Shown here piece by piece: positions 1-9,278 of a DNA stretch of 25,790 nt. Position 1 is the stretch's first letter. Every line of letters starts with the position of its first letter. Where the stretch lies: positions 219,187-244,976 of the forward strand of contig BFEA01000661.1 of NCBI GenBank assembly GCA_003427395.1, in the 5' to 3' direction. This DNA comes from Chara braunii (taxonomy: Eukaryota; Streptophyta; Charophyceae; Charales; Characeae). The position numbers and the translations under genes were made by a program. The notes beneath the pieces are model-generated. The model ran no database searches and was not told the origin of the DNA. It saw nothing but the letters and a program-made list of their open reading frames with translations.

Positions 1-95
1 AAGAAGAAGAAGAAGAAGAAGAAGAAGAAGAAGAAGAAGAAGAAGAAGAAGAAGAAGAAGAAGAAGAAGAAGAAGAAGAAGAAGAAGAAGAAGAA
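1..95. repeat. (AAG)n microsatellite
   Basis: The window opens with about 31 uninterrupted AAG triplets, a pure purine tract on the + strand. It begins at the window edge, so its full length is unknown. Confidence 0.98.
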
Positions 96-1276
96 CCATC
101 CAAGACTCTATGCAGGGTCAGCACAACGTATCCAAGCCCAGCCAAGTTGAGCCTATCCCTCATCATGCATCTTCCAGCATCTGTCCAGGTCCTCCAAAGC
201 TGAATTTTTTTTTTCCTGTTTTTGACAAAAGGATTCCTATCCAGTTCCTCATCAAATAGAGTTATGAATACAAACTGTGAGAGTTTGGGCTATCAATCCT
301 TTAGCGTTTCAGCATTTCACTCTGAGAGCAGAAGTGAAGATGGTATTCACAATCTGATCCACATGCACTGGACGGAATACACAGGTACAGGGCTCTCTCT
401 CTTCTGCCAAACACTTTTTCCCCTCTTCTTTGTGACACCAACGAGCCTTAGCTCAGTTGGTACGCCCATGAACTGTTGAAATACAGACCCAGGGTCAAAT
501 CCAGATACAATCAGATGACCAGAACAACAAAATTCTAAATTAAAAACAAAGGTAGGCTAAGAAGTTAAGGTGAATTAAGGACAGTGTGCGTGCTCCATGC
601 TTGTCTCTGTCGAGGACCAACTGGAATTCCCTTTACTCCCATGCAAGAAGGTGGGGCATGTTTGGCAACAGTACAACATCCGTTACAGAGCCTCCCTTAC
701 AGAACTCGGAATGGACTTCCCTGCACTGCCTATCACTTTTCTGTTCTTTTTTTTTGGGGGTGGGGGGAGGGGGGGAAGGTGGGGTCTCACACATACCTTC
801 AGGATTCTGGGCCGAGCATCTTGACATCAATAATAATGTGAAAAGAGAAACCACCAGAGGTGCACCAATGAGCTCCATCATGCCAGATCCAGGCCGTCCA
901 GAAGCAGCACGCCTGCCCGCAAGAGTGTGTGGCGCCTTAGCATAAGCTGGCAAGGAATTTGAAGATATGAAGATGGAAATCATAGACTTGTAACGCTTCG
1001 CGCTGTGCAAAACGGAAAAAAACAATCACAGAAGAAAACAACGAGGAACGAAGGTAAACACCTTAAAATAGCTGTGATACATGCACGCAATGAGATCTGG
1101 CAAACAATCAGTCCCAGATTCACGAACAATGAATCCCAGATTCCCCACATTTGCATCATGGAAGCAGCATACAGAAAACACACTCTCGCTCTCTACTTTT
1201 TTGCTCCACATGACAATTATTATTGCTGCCCTCAGCAATGGGCATGGGTATCCCTTACTCTTATAAAGCGTAACAC
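96..1276. other. Non-coding stretch without a supported gene
   Basis: Several overlapping reading frames of 60-130 codons exist here on both strands, but none shows a recognisable domain, a conserved motif or a long dominant frame. A G-rich run lies near 756-782. Apart from the tRNA-like segment at 441-512 nothing here could be assigned. Confidence 0.6.
441..512 (+). repeat. tRNA-like segment, probable SINE head
   Basis: An exact match to the Pol III box A consensus (TAGCTCAGTTGG, 449-460) is followed 31 bases later by a box B-like GGGTCAAATCC (492-502), which fits 9 of 11 positions of the usual GGTTCGAATCC. The acceptor-stem halves do not pair, so a functional tRNA gene is unlikely. An A-rich stretch follows at 516-550, as expected for a tRNA-derived SINE. 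No second copy was seen in this window, so the SINE call rests on the two boxes alone. Confidence 0.5.
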
Positions 1277-1319
1277 GGGTCTCGCGTGGGAGCGTCACAC
1301 GAACTCCCACGCGAGACCC
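1277..1319. repeat. Perfect 16-bp inverted repeat with 11-nt loop
   Basis: GGGTCTCGCGTGGGAG (1277-1292) and its exact reverse complement (1304-1319) are separated by 11 bases. The structure ends 26 bases before the 5' LTR of element 1. It is GC-rich and has no mismatch. Confidence 0.9.
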
Positions 1320-1345
1320 CACTGGCCTGGCTTGGGAGAGAGGTG

Positions 1346-2202
1346 TGCGAGGCCACTGCCTCCAGGAGCCCCATAAGGCCCATTCCGCAGTCTGTCGGCC
1401 GCCCTAAGTGAAGGCAGGCTCAACGAGGCCCTCAGGGCCCTATTCTGGCCACCACGCAACTCAGGGAAAATCAGGCAGTTGCGCAGCGCCAGTTGGTTGA
1501 GTGAACCCAGGCCCTGGGCCGCCTGTGTGAACCCAGGCCCTGCGCAGCGCCAGTTGGTTGAGTGAAGCAGGCCCTGGGCTGGATACGGGTACCGGGCCAA
1601 ACACAGGCCAAAGGCAGTTGGGCGCATGCAACCACTTCAGGCCCAGGGCCTGTTTTCGTTCGTGACTGGGCCTCAGGCTACCCGGGCCTACTGGAATCTT
1701 CCTGGGACTGGACGCAAGCAGGCCACTTCGATATAGCAAAGGGCCTGCCTCCTCATTCGGCATTCGGGTGCTGGCTGCATGCTGCGCAAGCGCTGCTGCG
1801 CTATTTGCTGGCTGGCGCCTGGGCTCTCACGGGCGACCAGGGAAGGAGCACGCAGCCATAGCCGAGCTGCGCTGCCGTAAGCTGGATGAAGCGCAGGGTG
1901 GTCCTTGGGTGCTAGTGGCATCTGTGTGTTGGGGAACGAGGTTGTGAGTGTGGCGAGGGACATACCTGGTGCTGGAAGCGTGCGACATTGGTCGCCATAT
2001 GCTCGTACTTCGGGAAAGCTGTTGACGTCATCTTTCGGCATTGTAGTATAGGCTAGATAGGATCTGCCACATGTAGTCTGGGCGCCGAGCGCCAGATAGG
2101 ATATCAACTCTGGTTCTTTGTTGATGATGATGGGACTATTTCAGCATTGTCAATCATGAACTCTTGGTGTGTTCTTATTTGGTGAATCTCGTGATGCTTG
2201 CA
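1346..2202 (+). repeat. 5' LTR of element 1
   Basis: It starts at TGCGAGGCC, the same bases that follow the polypurine tract at 9056. The end at CA (2201-2202) is inferred because a primer-site-like sequence follows after three bases, giving 857 bp. A segment beginning GCGCAGCGCCAGTTGGTTGA occurs twice in tandem here (from about 1480 and 1544) but once in the 3' LTR, so an internal duplication or loss distinguishes the two LTRs. The left edge is firm; the right edge is less so. Confidence 0.75.
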
Positions 2203-2205
2203 ATT

Positions 2206-2217
2206 TGTTATCGGAGC
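2206..2217 (+). other. Primer binding site of element 1 (tRNA-iMet type)
   Basis: TGTTATCGGAGC lies three bases after the proposed LTR end and matches the common plant initiator-Met primer site TGGTATCAGAGC at 10 of 12 positions. Element 2 has the closely similar TGGTATCGGAGC at the same three-base distance from its own LTR, which supports the call. Confidence 0.65.
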
Positions 2218-2219
2218 TG

Positions 2220-3469
2220 TGGTACGATTGCGCTCATCTGGCGCTTGTCTTCTGCCTTATGCGGTACATACATGCGGTCTGCTGGGCGAGTTTGGCCGTA
2301 AGTGGTGTGTAGTGAGGAGGGTGGAGACAACTGTAGGCGACCCAGGAGGTGAGGGGATCGCCAGGAAGGCTACGTGAGGTGAAATGTGGTCTGGACAGTG
2401 TGATGAGAACTATCTAATGAGCGATTGGTGCTGAGGTGGAACGGCGAGACAATGCTGGTTTTGCCGATGCAGTGACTGGTCATCGCGATCGCCATTTGGT
2501 CATCTGGTGAGATTATCTCTGTGGTTGGGGGCAGCTATTTGAGGTACGTTGCTCTTAACCTTATCTACCCTCTTCGACACTTCTTACCGTGAGGTTGTGT
2601 GTTCCTTCTTGAGAGTCCTCTTATTGTGAGGTGTCGAGTGCACTCAACCTTGAGAGTCGGCAATGTTCACGTGGAGCATCTGGGTGGAGATGGGCGGAGC
2701 TTTCTGAAGGGCCCTGGACGAAGCACTGGGTCACGGTCACCATGCCAACCCACAGGGAGTAGAGCACGCATGCCTTGCTGCTTGTCCTTTGTTCGGCTTG
2801 CTGCGCTGTTAGATGGGTACTGATGGGCAGGCCAGCCCTTAAGGGAGACGAGACCGGGCGTCTTTAAATAAGCACCGGAAGGGGAACCATTGGCTGTGAT
2901 CGTCGTCCGACTGCGACGTAAAAGATTTCCTGGAGTCACTTGGGGGCGGATGTTAAATTGCCTCTGGATCAGCCAATGGTTGTAAGGCTCACTGCACGCG
3001 AGGATAATCTAGTGCAGGGCTGGCCAGCTCAGCAGATTACTCGGGGCACAGGGGTGGGCCGAACACACACCTTTTAGACACGCGACGCTCTCCAGATTGC
3101 TCAGGGACGCTGACGTCAAGTGATACTCAGGGGAACTAAGGGAGGGGTAGATTTCAGGTGATAAGTTCGAGGGTATTCCATGCTGTCCTATCCACACAAA
3201 TGATTCTATTTTTATGTTTTTGATTAGTTAGGTGTACAACCATTGACATCTGACAGACAGCATTAGTTAGAACTGTTTATTGTTCCTGGTGCTTCTGTTT
3301 ACGGACTAGTCAGACTAAAAATAGTTTCGTTTGTAGGAAGCTGGACTTACCTGTTAGAACCCGAATGTATCTGCTCCAGAATAGCCACCAATTAATTACT
3401 GGTCTGTGCAGTATGTTGCGGTAGGCATCTTGAATGACCTAGTGTAGACGGTGCACAGTGCTGTAGCAT
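2220..3469 (+). other. Untranslated leader of element 1
   Basis: About 1.25 kb between the primer site and gag with no credible reading frame. The leader of element 2 is of similar length (about 1.15-1.2 kb), suggesting long leaders are a trait of this lineage. A TATA-like TTTAAATAA lies near 2864, but nothing shows that it is used. Confidence 0.6.
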
Positions 3470-5440
3470 ATGAGCGACAGGGAGGTCACACCACCAGACG
3501 ACCGGATCTTGCGATCAGCTAGACGCCCGATAGCCCACGTGTCCCTAGGACCGGAGGGTGATAGGATCCTGTTCCGCCAACTTAGGGAGAGGCAGCAGCA
3601 GCAGAGGAGAGCTAGAGCAGCCGAGGCCAGCAGGGCTTTAGCTAGCGAGGCCGCTGCTACAGCAGCCATGGCCACTTCCGCTACGGTCACTGCTGCGCAG
3701 CACACTTCCCAGGCCAGCAGTTCAGGTATCGTCGGATCATCGGTCGCGCAGACCGTGAGTCAGTCCACTGGCGTGATGGCAAGCCAGGCAGTACTGTTGA
3801 CCCCAGAGGATGTCACCATCCAGCAGGCAGCCCTGCAGGAGGCACAGCTACAGCAGGCATTAGGACAGATAAAAGCGGAGAAGGAGAAGATGATTAGAAG
3901 AAGAGCCAGGATGCAGCAGAGAGGGGCAGACATAGAGGAGTTAGAGACGATGGACCTGACGCACATGGATGATGATGTGAGGGTAGTTAGGAAGGCCCTG
4001 CTAGGAGTAATAGAGATGCAGGAGCATCAGACTACCATCCTTCGGGATATCAAACAGAGCCTAGCCGTTTTGGCAGGGCGTGCTCAGGCGGCACCATCAC
4101 CACCCGGGCCTGGTGCCTGGCCCGTGGCATATCCTCCTTTTTCTGTCCCACCGGGGACAGGGGTATACCCATATGTAGCCCCATCATCGGTTGCAATCGG
4201 GCATGCCGCTGTCAGGAGGGGAATCAGTAGGGACTAGTTTACAGGTTCCTGTTCAAACAGTGTTCACCCAAACTCCATCGCAGGTTGCAGTTACCACGCA
4301 TCCTGCTGTCTCGCAGCCTGTGCAGGGCACACAGCCCCAGCAGCTAACACAGCAACCTATATCACCGGGTCCACAGCCCGGAGTGGTGCAGGGACCGGCA
4401 CAACCACAGTGGGTTCCAAAGACGGCCATCGCTGCTCGGAAACCCTTCACAGGGGACAAAAGAGGCGAGGACCTCGACACTTGGTTGAGGTCAGTGCCAG
4501 TCTATGTCAGGTGTAAACTTACCTTGCCGCACGAAGAAGTGCTTGTGGCTGCTTCCTACCTAGAGGGTAGTGCAGCGAGATGGTTGAGTGGTTTAGTGCA
4601 GCTCCCGAGGTATGGTCATGACTTCCGCGCTTGGGCGGCCTCCCAAAAATTGGAGGACTTCCTGAAGATGGTGGAAGAAAGGTCGCATGATCCTCAAGAG
4701 GCCCAAAGGGCCACTAACGCGATCCCGACACTGCACACGCGGCAGTTCAAGTCAGTAAGGGAAGCCACCGACGCTGTTGAGCGTTTGATCTATGTCCCAG
4801 GGGTGCGCTATGACCCCTAGGTCCTGCTTACCTCGTACTTGAGATGCTTTTCTCAGCCTCTCAGGAACCAGTTGGCAAGAGAGGCCAACATCAATATGCA
4901 CAACTTTCCTTCGTTCAGCAAGATGGCCCTAGACCTTGAAGCTAAGATAGGGCATGGACAGGCACCCACTACAATGGGAGGAAGAAGACACTGCATCCTA
5001 ACTGGAAGGCGAAGGGTCGCTTAATGTTTGTCGACAACGATGGTTCTACTATCGAAGTAGACGAACACTTCCGGGAAGGAGTAGGTTCAGAGGCGGGCAG
5101 CGTAGAAACTTCAGAGGGTGGAGTAGTCGCTGTCGTTGCTCAAAAAGGAAAGGCGATCAGTAGACGCCGTGGAGGTTCCCGGTCAAGGAGTCAAGTTGAC
5201 CCCAATGCTCCTCCATGGGAGAAAGCGGGTCTTACTGAGGACGTGTGGAGAGATCGTTACTCACGGCAGGCCTGTATTCGTTGTGGTCAATATGGCCACA
5301 ACCAATTCAAGTGCCGCAATAAGAAAGTGACAGAAAAGATCCCGCCTACGATGGGGCAGGTGTTGGGATCCTCTCATCCTGTTGGTAGCAATGTTGCCAA
5401 TACTTCAGGCAGTGCTCCGGGAAACACGTTGGGCCAGTAG
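3470..5440 (+). pseudogene. gag: gag of element 1 (broken)
   Basis: Gag forms the retrotransposon particle and binds its RNA. The ATG at 3470 opens 255 codons beginning MSDREVTPPDDR, with a Gln/Arg/Ala-rich, probably coiled-coil N-terminal half. Around 4191-4237 the homologous reading moves to another frame, indicating an indel. The next part (4191-5024) contains the Retrotrans_gag-like core, with the signature-like words DLDTWLRSV and YLEGSAARWL, and is cut by TAG at 4818. The last part (5024-5440) is Arg/Ser-rich and ends with a CCHC zinc knuckle, CIRCGQYGHNQFKC (5273-5314), with all four ligands present. The motif PPWEKAGLTE just before the knuckle matches PPWVKFGLTE in element 2, so the two gags are related. 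Confidence 0.85.
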
Positions 5441-5460
5441 GAATAACAGTTGTTCCTGCT
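5419..5460 (+). promoter_or_regulatory. -1 ribosomal frameshift signal of element 1 (slippery site plus hairpin)
   Basis: The heptamer G GGA AAC (5419-5425) lies in exact zero-frame phase in gag, 12 bases before the gag stop TAG (5438-5440). Slipping back one base leads into the frame that encodes the protease. After a 10-base spacer, 5436-5446 (AGTAGGAATAA) can pair with 5450-5460 (TTGTTCCTGCT) to form an 11-bp stem with two G-U pairs and a CAG loop. Heptamer, spacer and stem match the classical -1 frameshift layout. Element 2 carries the identical heptamer at its gag-pol junction. Activity is inferred. Confidence 0.75.
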
Positions 5461-6003
5461 AGGGTCGAGGTGGTGGAGACACCCTCACCATCTCGAGAGA
5501 TGGCCCAAGCTACTGACTCCAGTGTCGTCCCGCAAACACGTTGAGACCCATCGAGCCTCTGTTCGATGAATGTGTTTGAGTCCTTAGAGGAGTTAGAGGT
5601 GTAGTGATCTAGATCAGACCTGCTACCTTCTTGGACGGCCCTAGTCAAAACCCCTAAGGGTGAGATGTTCGTCAGCGAGGTTGTCATTGGCGGCCGCAAG
5701 GCCGGGGCCTATTATGACACTTGCTCGACTAGGAACTTTATCAGTCGCGCGTGCGTTGAGAGCCTGCGTTTACAGGGGCGAGTGCAGCGCCTGAGTTGAC
5801 CTGTGGAGTCGACCTGTGCCAACAAACAGCGCATGGAAGGCAATGACTACCTCCAGGAAGTAGAGTGTTGTTTCCCCTACGCGGGAGGGGAATTGAGACA
5901 TCGCGTCTCGTTCCTAGTGAGTGACGAGCTCCCAATGGATATGTTACTAGAATGTACTACCTCTCTGTGGCACAGCCCCAGTTTGACCGGGACCGAAAAG
6001 TAG
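5440..6003 (+). pseudogene. Retropepsin-like protease of element 1 (broken)
   Basis: The aspartic protease would cleave the Gag-Pol polyprotein. Its frame is -1 relative to gag and continues from the slippery site. The active-site region reads YDTCSTRNFIS (Asp codon at 5716-5718): the Asp-Thr/Ser-Gly triad has Cys in place of Gly. The C-terminal part keeps the family's hydrophobic strand as VSDELPMDMLLECTT (about 5920-5966). Stops at 5542, 5602, 5605 and 5797 interrupt the frame, and another indel near 5950-5966 is needed to reach the RT frame. The family assignment is firm from motif and position; the product cannot be functional here. Confidence 0.75.
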
Positions 6004-7545
6004 TCAAACACACTTTGCCAGGTGGAGGGACCGCCAGATTACACAAGTTCAAAGCTAGTAGTCTGATTGAGACCTATGGGTGCATGTGTGGGGCCGCGTT
6101 CTACAATTATTATAAGCAAAATCAGGAGGAGGGTATGTATTTAGTCTATGTCTCTGCCGCAGGCGAGCCGGTGAAAATGCCGCCGGAGATAGAGGGAGTA
6201 GTTGCTAAGTACCCTGATCTATTTGAAGAGCCGACAGGGGTTGTAGAGAGGGAGGTCGTCCACGCGATAGAGATTATCCCAAGGTTTAGTATTCCAAAGG
6301 GTAGGATCTATCGGATGTCTCCGGGCGAGCTCGATGAGCTTCGCCGGCAACTCAAGGAACTCGTAGAGAAGGGTTGGATCCGGCCGAGTGTCTCTCCTTG
6401 TGGATCCCCAGTACTACTCGTACCTAAGAAGAAGGAGGGTTTACTTAGGATGTGCATTGACCATAGGGGCCTCAATGCCATCACTGTAAAGAACAGAGAG
6501 CCCCTACCGCGCATCGATGATCTGCTAGATAGAGTTCAAGGGTGTCGATACTTCAATAAGATAGATCTGAAGTCCGAGTACTATCAGATTGGAATCCGGC
6601 CTGAGGGTCAACACAAAACCGCCTTTCAGACCAGGTACGGTCTATACGAGTTTGTGGTGATGCCTTTCGGCCTTTGCAATGCTCCTGGCACCTTTCAGCA
6701 CGCTATGAATCGGATATTCCATGACTACTTGGATAAGTTTGTCATCGTGTACCTCGATGATATACTTGTTTTTAGTAAGACTGTCGAGGAACATGTCGCA
6801 CACCTGGACAAAGTCCTTAGCCTCCTACGACAGCACAAGTTCAAAATCAACGGTGAGAAGTGCGAGTTTGGCCGCACCCGTGTCTTGTACTTGGGTCATG
6901 AGATTTCCGCGGAAGGGCTGAAGCCCGATGACGCGAAGGTGGCCAGCATTCGTGATTGGCCACGTCCTCAGTCTGTGACTGAGATGAGATCTTTCTTAGG
7001 AATGACAGGCTACTATAGGACCTTCGTTAAGAACTATAGCATAGTGGCCGCTCCTTTGACTGATCTGACCCGCCTTGACACCCCATGGGAGTGGACAGAC
7101 GAGTGCGAGGCTGCTTTCAGACATCTGAAGCATGCGTTGACGCACTACGAGGTCTTGAAACTTCCTGATCCTGATAAGCCGTTTATAGTCACCACGGATG
7201 CCAGCCAATATGGCATTGGCGCCATGCTCGCACAGCAGGAGGGGCCAAAGTTGACGTCTGTAGAGTACATGTCCAAGAAGATGCCCTCTCAGAAGTTGGC
7301 AAAGTCCACCTATGAGAAGGAACTCTATGCGGTGTACAAGGCTCTGACCCATTAGAGACACTATCTCCTTGGGAGGTTCTTCATCCTCAGGACTGATCAT
7401 CAGACCCTGAGATGGATGAGAACTCAGCCTGTTCTCTCCGACGCCCTCAAGCGTTGGATCGAAGTCATTAAGCAATATGATCTTGGCCCTCAGTATCTGA
7501 ACGGGGAGTGTGCGGATGCTTTATCGCGTAGACCTGATTTCTCAG
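5952..7545 (+). pseudogene. pol: Reverse transcriptase and RNase H of element 1
   Basis: This is the longest intact piece of element 1: 467 codons (5952-7355), then a TAG replacing the Trp of the ALTHxRHYLLG segment, then continuation in the same frame. RT blocks are in order: GWIRPSVSPCGSPVLLVPKK, the first catalytic Asp in FNKIDLKSEYYQI (residue 205), VVMPFGLCNAPGTFQ, and the catalytic YLDD at 6750-6761. The usual Gly of LKSGY is Glu here, a plausible damaging change. RNase H keeps Asp in TTDAS (7197), Glu in YEKEL (about 7320), Asp in RTDHQ (7395) and Asp in CADALSRRPD (7515). It would copy the element RNA into DNA inside the particle. Confidence 0.92.
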
Positions 7546-8602
7546 GTGCGCTGATTACTGAGTTCAATCTGGCGGACAGTGTTACTCAGTCTTTGGTGGA
7601 AGCCTATCCCGAGGACCGGTTCATGTCTGAGATCATACGCAGACTCCAGGCGAAGGACAAGAAGACTTCTGTCGACTTTGAGTTGGTCAATGGCTTGCTG
7701 TTCCTTGAGAAGGAAGGGAATAAACGATTGTGTGTCCCAAATAGCGAGTCTTTGCGTAGTTTGTTTTTAGGTGAGTGCCATGATGCCACTGGCCATTTTG
7801 GATATAAGAAGACCACAGCCAATCTGCTGCAGCGGTTCTGGTGGCCCACGATGATGCGAGATGCCCGGCTGTACGTGGAGACTTGTCAAGTTTGTCAAAG
7901 GGACAAGCCACGTACCCAGGCTCTTCTTCGGCTTTTGAAGCCCCTTCCAATTCCGGAACGGCCTGGTGAGAGTTTGTCCATGGATTTTATGGATACTCTA
8001 ATCACTAGCAAGAGTGGGATGCGTCACATCTTCGTCATCGTGGATAGATTCAGTAAGTATGTTAGGTTAGTAGCCATGTCGGAAACAGCAAAGACGGAGT
8101 ATGTGATCCGAATGTTCAAAGAGAACTGGGTTAGAGACTTTGGTTTACCGAAGTCTATTGTCAGCGACAAGGATGTTCGGTTCACCAGCGAGTTGTGAAA
8201 GACCGTTGTTGCAGAGCAGGGCACTCAGTTGCAGATGACTTTTGGGAATCACCCGGAGGCCAACGGTCAGGCCCAGCAACTGAACCGCGCTGCGCAACAC
8301 CTATTGACGCATTACATCAAGCCCAACCAGGTGGACTGGGATGAACTGCTAACCTTTAAGCCTAGACTGCCCCTGGACTTTCTTCTCCCTGAGAATCAAT
8401 CCACTGCTGCACCAGGTACCCTAGAATTTGCTTACCGGTATGAACAAAAGATGCAGCAGGCTGTAGAACAGATGCAGAAGGCGCAGGCTGCAATGATAGA
8501 GTCTGAAAATAGACACCGCCGGCCTTCTACATTCCAGGTTGGGGATAGGGTATGGGTTAAGTCTTCAGAACTGGGACAGGAGCACGGGATCTCCCGCAGC
8601 TC
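7546..8602 (+). pseudogene. Integrase of element 1 (catalytic Glu replaced)
   Basis: Integrase inserts the DNA copy into the host genome. The HHCC zinc-binding domain is complete: His at 7779 and 7794, Cys at 7884 and 7893. The first catalytic Asp is in SLSMDFMD (7983) and the second in IVSDKD (8166). The third acidic residue, expected in the HPxxxGQxE block, is Gln (CAG, 8274-8276) in HPEANGQAQQLN. A TGA at 8196-8198 replaces the Trp of the TSELW segment. After 8340 the expected central segment is replaced by unrelated sequence, so a further deletion or indel is likely before the PSTFQVGDRVWVKSSEL motif. Confidence 0.85.
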
Positions 8603-9018
8603 ATGCCCCAGTACTTTGGACCCTGGGAAGTCTTGGACATCGTTGGGACAGATCCGGATGGGCCATCTTATGTTATCCGGATCCCTGGTCATCTCCGTAC
8701 TTACCCTGTCTTTCTCGCCTCCAAGCTGGCAACTTCCAAAGAGACTGATCAGTTTCCTTCTCGTCGCTCAATGCTGCCCCCAACCATGGATGGAGAAGTG
8801 GACATCGACGACATCATGGATCACAGGGAACTGCCAATTCAGGAAGGGGACGTCCTCCGAAACCGAAGCTGCAGTACCGCGTTCGGTTCAGACATCATAC
8901 TGATCCCAAGGAGGACTGTTGGTTCACGAGAGAAGAACTCATGCAGACCGCTCCTCAAGTAGTAGCCCAGTACAAGAGATCTCTGCAGAAGGGAAAGCGC
9001 CCCATGATTGAAGATTGA
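8603..9018 (+). pseudogene. Pol C-terminus with chromodomain, element 1
   Basis: From 8603 the frame reads MPQYFGPWEV and then YPVFLASKLA, a block that also occurs in element 2 (VHPVFHASKLA). A chromodomain begins near EVDIDDIMDHR (8795) and, after an indel at about 8848-8854, continues in another frame with KLQYRVRFRHH and DCWFTREEL to the stop at 9016-9018. Chromodomains of chromoviruses steer integration toward particular chromatin marks. Two frame changes (near 8590 and 8850) show the copy is dead. Confidence 0.8.
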
Positions 9019-9041
9019 GATTCTCAGAGGACTGTTGAAGC

Positions 9042-9055
9042 TAAGGAGGAGGGAA
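9042..9055 (+). other. Polypurine tract of element 1
   Basis: AAGGAGGAGGGAA (9043-9055) directly precedes the TG that starts the 3' LTR, the position where plus-strand DNA synthesis is primed. Confidence 0.85.
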
Positions 9056-9278
9056 TGCGAGGCCACTGCCTCTAGGAGTCCCATAAGGCCCATTCCGCAG
9101 TCTGTCGGCCACCCTAAGTGAAGGCAGGCTCGACGAGGCCCTCAGGGCCCTATTCTGGCCACCACACAACTCAGGGAAATTCAGGCAGTTGCGCAGCGCC
9201 AGTTGGTTGAGTGACCCAAGCCCTGGGCCGCCTGTGTGAATGTATGTGAAGCAAGCCCTGGGCTGGATACTGGTACCA
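9056..9278 (+). repeat. 3' LTR of element 1, truncated
   Basis: It matches the start of the 5' LTR from TGCGAGGCC, with 6 substitutions in the first ~158 bases, and continues with small indels to about GGATACTGGTACC. After this the sequence is unrelated to the 5' LTR, so roughly three quarters of the LTR are missing or replaced. Confidence 0.88.

Larger units (their letters stand above)
1346..9278 (+). mobile_element. Ty3/gypsy LTR retrotransposon 1 (chromovirus type, defective)
   Basis: Element order is 5' LTR, primer binding site, leader, gag, protease, RT, RNase H, integrase, chromodomain, polypurine tract and partial 3' LTR; RT before integrase defines Ty3/gypsy and the C-terminal chromodomain places it with chromoviruses. 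The first ~158 bases of the two LTRs differ at 6 positions (about 96% identity), so the insertion is not recent. The coding region is disrupted by stops (4818, 5542, 5602, 5605, 5797, 7353, 8196) and by several frame changes, only one of which (5419-5425) looks programmed. The 3' LTR stops matching the 5' LTR after about 9278. No target-site duplication can be tested because the 3' end is missing. Confidence 0.93.

Noticed and set aside
586-1025. Overlapping frames of 85-130 codons on both strands at 584-1025
   Set aside because: No domain, no codon bias distinguishable from the opposite strand, and a G-rich run drives the Gly/Pro stretches.
1295-1627. Minus-strand frame that is conserved at 9041-9442
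   Set aside because: The similarity is LTR to LTR; the frame is a by-product of the repeated non-coding DNA.
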